Source: Bisporella sp. PMI_857 (lineage: Eukaryota > Ascomycota > Leotiomycetes > Helotiales > Helotiaceae). From it: DNA of 64,000 nucleotides. The notes under the pieces were generated by a model. That model was not told the origin of the DNA, made no database searches, and worked only from the letters and a program-made list of their open reading frames with translations. Position 1 is the stretch's first letter, and every line of letters begins with the position of its first letter. The stretch spans positions 682,001 to 746,000 of the forward strand of contig JAJSPD010000012.1 in assembly GCA_021307315.1 (NCBI GenBank), written 5' to 3'. The translations under genes and the position numbers were made by a program. Below, in pieces: positions 56,455-64,000 of the stretch.

Positions 56455-57183
56455 ATGAAAATTTCAATCTCTTTCTTGCTGGCCACCGTAAGCGTCGGGC
56501 TCGGAAATCTCCTCAACGCAGGTTCGCTAACCCGGTCAGGGAATCCAGCCACCCTGCAAGCAGGCCCTGGCTTCAAGACGAATATTCCGGTGACACGATC
56601 GAGCACTCCGAAGATAAGCCTCCAAGCCTCATCGCGTGGCTCCCCTTCTGCTCCTATCAAGGCTCCAGTCGCCAGCGGCAGCGTACTCGAAGGCGAATGC
56701 CAATACAACGACGTCAACTGCATCGATGCGAAACGATACCAGTACTGCAAGATCGCTTCCTTTAACTGCAAAATATGCCACGCCAAATGCACGCCTATCG
56801 CAACGTGGTCCGATCCACAAGCTATAGCTCCCGGTGGCGAATGTGCGCCAGCAGCAATCAAGGCGGTGCCTAATGGTCGCGACAAGCGAGCAGCCAACTC
56901 AACAGTTACCACCGACGGTCCGCAGGTGGGAAAGTGCCCAATGCCAGGGCACCACAACTGCGTCGGTGGCATGGCCGTGCAGGTCTGCTCTGATGATCTC
57001 GATTGGTCTGCTCCGAAACCGGTCCCTGGCGGAACACGCTGCTCCCCGATGGGTCAAGCTCACACTCTCGAGCTAATCCCCCACGCAGCGCCGACAAACG
57101 CCAGCAGAAGCACGGCTCCTCCAGTGCCCCAAAGCATCGCTGCTGAAGAGAGCGTTGGCTTTGTTACCTGTGAATATCGGTAG
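56455..57183 (+). CDS. Small secreted cysteine-rich protein with duplicated module
   Basis: Intronless, 242 residues, with a signal peptide (ISFLLATVSVGLG, residues 4-16). Two similar modules are visible. The first has Cys82, 89, 98, 105, 108, 112 and 130 with Trp118 and PGGEC. The second has Cys161, 169, 178 and 196 with Trp184 and PGGTRC. The shared pattern C-x6/7-C-x8-C-...-W-...-PGG-x-C resembles carbohydrate-binding small secreted proteins such as CBM19-like modules. A Kex2-like KR (144-145) separates the modules. The second half is more Pro/Ala/Thr-rich with a final Cys239. A candidate cell-wall-binding or host-interacting protein; function not known. Confidence 0.72.
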   Translation: MKISISFLLATVSVGLGNLLNAGSLTRSGNPATLQAGPGFKTNIPVTRSSTPKISLQASSRGSPSAPIKAPVASGSVLEGECQYNDVNCIDAKRYQYCKIASFNCKICHAKCTPIATWSDPQAIAPGGECAPAAIKAVPNGRDKRAANSTVTTDGPQVGKCPMPGHHNCVGGMAVQVCSDDLDWSAPKPVPGGTRCSPMGQAHTLELIPHAAPTNASRSTAPPVPQSIAAEESVGFVTCEYR

Positions 57184-58649
57184 CGGACATCTTCTTGAGC
57201 CTTCTCTCACAATAATAGCTATGGCACTCCTCGTGAGCTCTACACTCGCTATGACCTAGAGATCAAGTCAAGTAGAGCGAACGGGAGATAGAAAGCCTTG
57301 TTACTCAAGGCCGCCCTAAGAGATGGTGTTTCCGGAGAAATTGTAGAATACACAAAATATAGAAACTAGGAAAAGTGTAATTCCCCCATGCATTACAAGA
57401 TAGTCTCAATCTAATTCCTTTGAACAGAAATATGTGCGGTATAGCTCCGTCCCGAAATCTCTCTTCTCTTCACAACGTTCAAGTTTTCATTCAATGTTCA
57501 TGCGTCCCTTTCCCACCTCTCTGACCCCCCCCCCAAAAAATAATATGTATAAACGGCAGGCAACTCGATAAGTATTCTTAGCACCACTCATTCAGCAGGC
57601 GTCGTGTCACAAGATTGGGAATATCGTCATCGAGCTTAATACAAATGTTGTACAGCCTTATTCTAACACATACTCGTTTATTTTTGTAGCAGAGGAAAAG
57701 ACTACAGGCCTGGGAGCCTGGGTGGCTTCTCCAGTGCAACAAAGGTGAGGCAACACGACCGTAAAAGCTTATACTGATTGGTCAATAATATAAGCCACGG
57801 GGAAAATAAGAGAATGTATGAAACATTGCGGGAATTCTGTCAATCCATAATTAGTCGCAAGTTTACCACTTTGAATATTAGTTAGATGATATATTTGATT
57901 CGTATCACTAAAAATCAATGTATTGTACTAAAGAGCTTTCTTTAACAAAAATAGCTGTATGCTTGCTTGCCCATGATTCCCAAGGTAGCGAATGACATCG
58001 TGGAACCTCTCGGACTAGATAAATTCGTGTATCCCTCCGATCCACCGAAATAGAGCTGTCTGTTTGATGGGGTGAACTTATTACCCGATCGGCCCTCGCC
58101 ACGATATCCGAGTTACTGATGAACAAACTCCAGGAAGTAATAGCATCGGGCAGCAAATATATCAGACTCCCCGCACACAGTGGCCGACACGGTTTAGTGG
58201 AATCCCTTCTAACTTAAGTCTTTCGAATAATTCATCGGTATCAGGGTCTCGTCACAATGATCATATATTACTTGTGTTGCAAGTGCGGTGACTTGATTTA
58301 AGTGTGCGGCCGAAGGTGCGGGAGTGAGGTTCTATATATATAAGGACTTTGCAGGATGGTCTTATGCACTTTGCGGAAACAGGGTTGGCTCAGGAATTCT
58401 TTCTAAGCAATGTATTATTAATATCAGCTATTATTTGCGTGAAACACAAGATAGTCGTGCCAACAATATAAGGATAGTCTTGCCATATTACGGGTTCTTG
58501 CGCCTAGAAATGCAAGTATAATCTCATTAAACGCATTCGAAGCAAGTCAAGCATAAATAGCCTTCTTCGGAGAGTGCTCCAAAAACAAAGCCTAGCAAAA
58601 GAGCTAGATGCTTCATGAAAAGTAGGGTGTCTCACAAACCATCTCTATG
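57184..58649. other. Intergenic, 1.5 kb
   Basis: Holds a poly-C/poly-A run at 57526-57540 and AT-rich sequence; no coding signal recognised. Confidence 0.45.
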
Positions 58650-60806
58650 TTAGATCCTGACAGTTTCCGAGTCTAAACCAAACTTTGCTGCCTTATGTTG
58701 AACATCGTTGAGCAAGACATTAATATCTTTCTCCGTACCAGCCCAATCACGTCGAATGACTTCCTCAATGTGTCTGCTTCGAGGTGTGAATTTAGCCTAT
58801 TCGAGTCATGATTAGTAAGATCTCAATTTTAAATTTAATGAGACAAACCTCAAAAGGAACTGGTCCAGTGCTTAAACCTTGAGTCCATTCCATGTCATTT
58901 GGCTTCTTTCCAACACCCTCGATATCGAAAGCCCAGAGTAGTCTCGCAAATATCATACAGAGAGAATTCTTAGCAATGTATTGGCCAGGGCAGATACGTC
59001 GACCAAATCCCCATCCTACGACAGGAAGGCTCTGGTTCTCGATCCAGCGTGAGGGATTGAACTCACTTGGATTGGTGAAAACAGAGGTATCCTGGGATAG
59101 ACCCCACGTATTTCCCAAAACGGTACTGCCTTTCGGAATGCGGTATCCCAAATATGTATCTTCTTCAATAGTTGCGTGTGGAAGAGCCAATGTCTTGATG
59201 AAGCTCGTAAGCTACTTTCAGCGCGAGGGTATCTTCTGGTGGTAGGAACTCACAGTGACTGGATGCCAACGAAGGATCTCTCTGAAAAGAGCGTCTATGT
59301 ATGGCATATTCTTGAGATCCTGGAAGTCAGGCATGCGACTATAGTAACCAAATTAGCGGCTGTCTACGTATAAAATAAAAATTTCCAGGTTGGAAGTTCC
59401 GATAGTTGGAAGTAATGCCAAAATTGTAGCTATGCTCAGTATTGTCCCGGATTTACTCACTCATAGCCAACAACGCCGTAGACTTCACCACGAGCCTTTT
59501 CCATTATTTTAGGATGTAAAATGGCGGCAAGAACGAAGAAGTTTAAAGTATGCACACTGGTTTCAGTACCGGCTGAAAATACCATGCCAATATGATAAGC
59601 CAGCTCAACACGTGGAAATACTTGTGACCCCTCATTTTCGAGAACGTGCTTACTCCAGTTCCAGGAATCCATGTTTTCCGCTGAGGCCATGTTTCGAAGA
59701 TGAACGGTTTCTTCATATTTGTATAGCTTATCTGCAAAACGCTTCCATGGTGCTAGGAATCGAGGCAGATAGTTCAGGATTGGAAGGGAATCGACAATCC
59801 AATACCCGACACGAGTTGCCTTGACGAAGTCGTGGCCAATTTGTTGAATCTCTCGTGCTTCGGTCTCTACACATCAGAATCTCGTAGTTAGTTTACCAAT
59901 TTGAGAATGTCTCTAGGGTCTGAAGATGTTTCAGGAGCGAAGTATTCACAGGACATGTTGTTTAAGGAGTACATCATCCATGTCTCGAGAGCAAAACGTC
60001 TCACGGAACAGTTCACCACAGTAGCTTTCACTCTGGGAGCTTGACACTTACCATCGCCACTTGGAAGTCGTTTCCCGTAACACAAAGCAAATAAGAGGCT
60101 CGACGCGTAGCGTAGAAAACTATTGGAGAAATCATTGGAGCTGAGAAGCTCGACTATGAGATGTTTGCTTTCGAGACTGTTGACGATAATAGTTAGTAAG
60201 CAGACGGCCAGTTAAGAGGGGGAATGGCTTAGACCACTCTGCAACGCCGTGGAAAATAAGCGAGCCTCAGAGCAAGTTACGAGGTCTCAATCCTATGGTG
60301 ACATACTCTTGAACTGGGGTGTAGCTTTGCGAGACACTACTATTGAGATAGGATCCTTGCAGGCGCTGATGGGCTCGAAAGCGTGCATCGTATGGCATCA
60401 TACCAGTGTATAAGCCCCTTGTGACACAGTCGCCAGCCATTGGCATGTGAGGTCTAGAGCTGTAAATGCTTCCGCGTTTATCGAGGAGTTCCTTGGCAGT
60501 AGCACAATCGCCTACAATGACAACATTGCTTAGACCATACTTGAGCTTGTATACTGGCCCATACTCCTTGCTCCACTCGTGGTACTTGCGGCAAGCGAAT
60601 TCTGTAGGGGCTTGATGAAGATTACCAATGAATGGAAGTGGAGAGGGACCAGGAAGTTCCTTGAGAGTACCCTGAAATTGATTGACGTAGAGGGTGATGG
60701 CGAAGGTGATAAGGAGGAGGAGAAGTAGGATTGCTGAGGCCGGTGAGAGAATAACCAGCTTGCTTGATTCGATTCCCCCCAAAAATGGTATGAATGTGTC
60801 GGACAT
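58650..60806 (-). CDS. Cytochrome P450 monooxygenase
   Basis: Six exons on the minus strand: 60806-60307, 60176-60052, 59866-59461, 59338-59254, 59193-58849 and 58796-58650. The introns are 130, 185, 122, 60 and 52 nt, in consistent phases, and give 535 residues without a break. An N-terminal membrane anchor (ILLLLLLITFAITLY) and the proline hinge LPGPSPLPFIGNL lead to the catalytic domain. The I-helix is FSAGTETSVHT, the K-helix ExxR is FREILRWHPVT, the PERF region is FNPSRW, and the haem loop is GFGRRICPGQYIA with its Cys ligand. The introns of 122-185 nt are longer than most in this window. The substrate is not predictable; an endoplasmic reticulum location is expected from the anchor. Confidence 0.88.
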
Positions 60807-60940
60807 GTTGACAGAAAACGTGAGGTTTGGACAGACAGCTACAACGATACAGAATGATTCCCTGAAAGCAGAATTGAGAGAGACAAGTAAACGAAGGGAA
60901 TGAGAGGAAGGGAGTATTCCACAGCGTAAAGCAATGTGGT

Positions 60941-60948
60941 TATATAAG
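60941..60948 (-). promoter_or_regulatory. Possible TATA element upstream of the P450
   Basis: A TATATA core lies about 135 bp upstream of the P450 start codon, read on the minus strand. Position and sequence fit a fungal TATA box, but there is no transcription data. Confidence 0.3.
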
Positions 60949-61241
60949 TCAGGATGTTGGGGGACGTGTGATCAGGAGATCAAACTTTAGTGTTGGTGCG
61001 TCCATGCCTATTCCGACGGCGACTTCTGAACTTGTCGTCATTCAGTCAGACTTCAATAACATTGGTGGTAGGTACGTTCTTCTTCCCCTTCTTGCCTTCT
61101 TCCTTGGACCCAACCCCCATATTGTATGTTGGTCAACCTTTGACCCAATTGGGAAGAGAGCTGGCCATAAGAGGAAGTGACACCCAATCACAATCGGAAC
61201 CACCCGACAATCTAGAAGCTTCACATGATATGTTTGTATTG

Positions 61242-61274
<33 letters not shown>

Positions 61275-63624
61275 TCATTTGCAATACCAAAGACAGCGCA
61301 ACTTTCAGAAGACGCATAAGCATGGTATTGGCTAGAAGCAAAGATGAAGAGCAGAGCACTGGAGGACATTCGCGAATACCTTGCTACCAAACAAAACTCT
61401 GCCATGTACTTGCTTGTCTCAGCCTCTTTCTGATTTAAGCTAGTATAAGCATACTAACATTGGATTATAAGAACGAATCGTTTTCTCTTTTCTTCATTTT
61501 CATGGTCTCGGGTTCGGGTTGTTATAAGCAGCCATAATTTTCAGAGCCCTTCCCGCCACAGTGTGTATGCAACACACAGTTTTCCACACCAACAACGAAT
61601 GCTGACATTAACACCAACTTACTTGCTCCGCCACCTATAAAAGAGAAAAGCAGTATGGCTTTCAGATAACATGATCTCTCCACCGATCAACTTGAAAGGA
61701 TGGTAGACGACTTGCCGTAGCTGAACTCCGAGTCTATGGCTTCTTTTGAGACCACAATTACGCGCTGCGAATCGCAAATCCATGGAGATAGCATTCGCCT
61801 TGGGTCTTACAACATCTTTAGGTGTCCACTGAGGCTCTCGTGTGACACACCAATACCAACGTCAGATCCAGAAGTTGGCTGAGCCTAGAGAACAGTGCCC
61901 GAGATCCATCTCTTCTCTTTTTGTTGGAAGACCGCAAATCTTGCTCTGAGTATCCATGGGTCTTCCCCATGGTCACTATGAACTAAATGGGGGGGGGGTG
62001 CTGGAGGTTCGATGGCATATGCATGCAGTGATCGACAAATCTCTCCAACAACACGGTTGTTGGGCTTCGGGTCATGTGTAACTTTAAGTAACTAGATATC
62101 ATAAGATACAAAAGAAACTACTAATAAAAATGGGTCAGTCGAAGTGACAACTTACCAATGATATTGAGGCATACGGTAATCATTCATCTGATGATACCCA
62201 TCAAATAGCTGTTGAGGTGACTTCTTGTATATGTGGGTTGGTGACTCTTGGCGCTGACCAAGAGGGGTCAGCTTGTGTTCAAGGTGAACAACCACAACAA
62301 CAAGCCAATACTAAGAGATGCTCCCAGCACACTCCCAGCATAATGCCTCTACAACATGTTTCTTGGCAGCATTCATCATACATGTCTACTTGTGCGCGCA
62401 TTCATATAGTAGAGATTTAGTAGCAGGAGGAACAAGCACCACAGAAGTGTACACATGTTGTAAGTATACCTCATGAGAAGGAGATGCTTGTGCAACTACT
62501 GATAGTTATCCAATGTCAGTTTCCAATTCAAGTAATTCTTGACCGTGCTCTCAGCGCCTCCAACTAGAGGGAAACATACGTGGATGAGGACCTTTGGTAT
62601 CGTACACAATAAGTCGGGAATGGACGCGAATGCTTGGGAATCAAGTCTGAATCAAGCCACGAAGCTTCCCGATCGAAACTTGCCGAATATGCCGTCTGAC
62701 ACCTTTTGTCGGCGAAGAGGCGCCATCAATTAGAGATGAGCAGCAGGTCTAGAGCTAAGCTCATCGCATAGCTTCCTAACTTAGTGCCCCAAGAAGTCTA
62801 TTTAGACCTGCTGCCAGAGCTCCGAAGATGTCGCTGATTTGCTGCATAAGATAGACGGGCCGCTCATCCTGCTCTCAAGCGGAGCTCGGCATGAATGTTT
62901 GCCTTCATTTCGCCCATTGTTTTCAATTGCTCGAAATATCTCGCAGTTGCAGTTTCCGTTCCTTTTTAGTTTTATCTGAGAGAGCTCATTTTCAGATCAC
63001 TTTGAGAATTTTGGTATTCTTTTTGCTATGTACACTATCTCAAGGCGACCATGAAAATGGGAAGCTGTTTCGATTTATTCAGAGACCTCCTTTATATACA
63101 ACATGGGACAGGCGGAGGATATGCTTCCGCATCAGGCTGCCAAGATATGTTTATTACTTCTCAGCCTTAAGCTTCATCGAAAAGGCGCCACATCTTGCGG
63201 CTCTGAAGCAAGCAATATGCAGGCAGGCATGTGGTTAATTGCTATTTTGACATAGTTTCGATTGGCGCAACCAACCGTTGATGTAAGTGCTAAGGTATCC
63301 TTACATCGCCGCGATTATTGGTGGACATGAAAAAAACCTTACCGAGACAACATTAACGGCTGTTTACATCTCGAGGAAACTCTAACCAATGATGACCTTG
63401 TTTCTATGGTTAACTCGTCAATGCCGAGACTGTTAAATGAAATATTCATCTACTAAATACTGTCAGATGGTCGCATATGCTTTTAATCACCTGCGATGTG
63501 ACTTCCCCCAGATTGTAAGTTATAGATGGCGTTGCTGGACATAACTCGACCAGTGTACATAATAAATTGATTGACCTGCTATAGATGCAAAATATCTTCA
63601 TTAACTTTGATCCTATCATCCGCA
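60949..63624. other. Gene-poor region, 2.7 kb
   Basis: Only short frames on both strands, none recognised, apart from the TA microsatellite and a G-run at 61990-61998. The last 100 bp are the leader of the LPMO gene. Confidence 0.45.
61242..61276. repeat. TA dinucleotide microsatellite
   Basis: A run of alternating TA of about 26 bp, flanked by TGATATA and TATATCA, is self-complementary. Confidence 0.9.
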
Positions 63625-64000
63625 ATGGTGGCTGTAAATATCTCTCTCATATCTGCACTCGGCTTCGCTAGTCTAGTATCTGCCCATGGATACCTAGCGA
63701 GTATTCTGGTCAACGGTGTCTCGTACCCAGTATGTAATAAACTTCAATGTCAAAGTCGATACGGCCAAGTATTGACAACTCACAGGGATGGGCACCGTTC
63801 TCCGACCCCTATGTCACTCCAGAGCCTGTCAGGTACGACCGAAAGATCGCAGACAATGGTCCGGTCACGGACTTCACATCTAAGAACATAACGTAAGAAT
63901 GGAGCTTCTTCATTCAAATACACTACATTTAGGATTTACTGCACAAGAGGCTGAATTTTATAGATGCAACAATGGAGGTAATATTCCTGCAAAAGGAATA
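63625..64000 (+). CDS. AA9 lytic polysaccharide monooxygenase, 5' part
   Basis: Exon 1 is 63625-63729, exon 2 is 63786-63892 and exon 3 starts at 63964 and runs out of the window (introns 56 and 71 nt, phases 0 and 2). The signal peptide ends at VSA, leaving His as the mature N-terminus (HGYLASILVNG). This is the essential first residue of the copper-binding histidine brace in AA9 enzymes. GWAPFSDPYVTPEPVRYDRKI and CNNGGNIPA agree with the AA9 family. Family role: copper-dependent oxidative cleavage of cellulose or other beta-glucans, secreted. The rest, including the second His and Tyr, lies outside the window. Confidence 0.86.

Noticed and set aside
59888..60085. 65-residue minus-strand frame inside the P450
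   Set aside because: It spans the end of exon 2 and intron 2; the family alignment continues directly from SGD to ETEAREIQQ after removing the intron.

Overview
The window is nuclear DNA of a filamentous ascomycete (Pezizomycotina). Genes carry short GT-AG introns of mostly 44-90 nt with CTAAC/CTGAC-like branch sites. The protein set (CCG-9-type trehalose synthase, TRI12-type MFS, Helo-like/ankyrin and lipase-NB-ARC-TPR proteins, AtuA-like protein, AA9 LPMO) is typical of Leotiomycetes/Sordariomycetes relatives. The exact lineage is an inference. I saw no tRNA, rRNA or CRISPR.

Region 1 (about 0.7-10.5 kb) is conserved and intact: rrp9 (+), sad1/USP39 (-), a ccg-9-like trehalose synthase (+) and mak11 (-). 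Three of these four serve ribosome or spliceosome biogenesis.

Region 2 (about 10.9-34.1 kb) is accessory and decaying. A TRI12 MFS pseudogene (-) and an apparently intact EthD-like gene (-) are followed by a run of plus-strand genes that are nearly all broken: an SDR, the N-terminal end of an AtuA-like gene, an oligopeptide transporter with one TGA, a GA4-desaturase/CmcJ-like oxygenase with one frameshift, a lipase-NB-ARC-TPR NLR-like gene, a CorA-like gene, the C-terminal end of an AtuA-like gene, an EthD gene and a second SDR. The enzyme and transporter content resembles a dead metabolic cluster interrupted by an NLR and a CorA gene.

Region 3 (about 35-46.5 kb) starts with an unusual secreted-protein gene built from nine exons separated only by phase-0 introns, including 24- and 30-nt microexons and an apparent intron+exon duplication. 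It continues with an intact NmrA/isoflavone-reductase-like gene, a solo LTR with a perfect 5-bp target duplication, a decayed gene with tandem repeats of about 50 residues, and an intact Helo-like/ankyrin gene (-).

Region 4 (about 46.8-64 kb) holds an amine oxidase (-), a GNAT acetyltransferase (+), an AT-rich gene-free stretch of over 4 kb, a broken secreted amidase (+), a single-exon cysteine-rich secreted protein with a duplicated module (+), an intact six-exon cytochrome P450 (-) and the 5' part of an AA9 lytic polysaccharide monooxygenase (+) that runs off the window.

Most gene structures were worked out by eye from reading frames and splice signals. Family names rest on motif recognition, not on searches.
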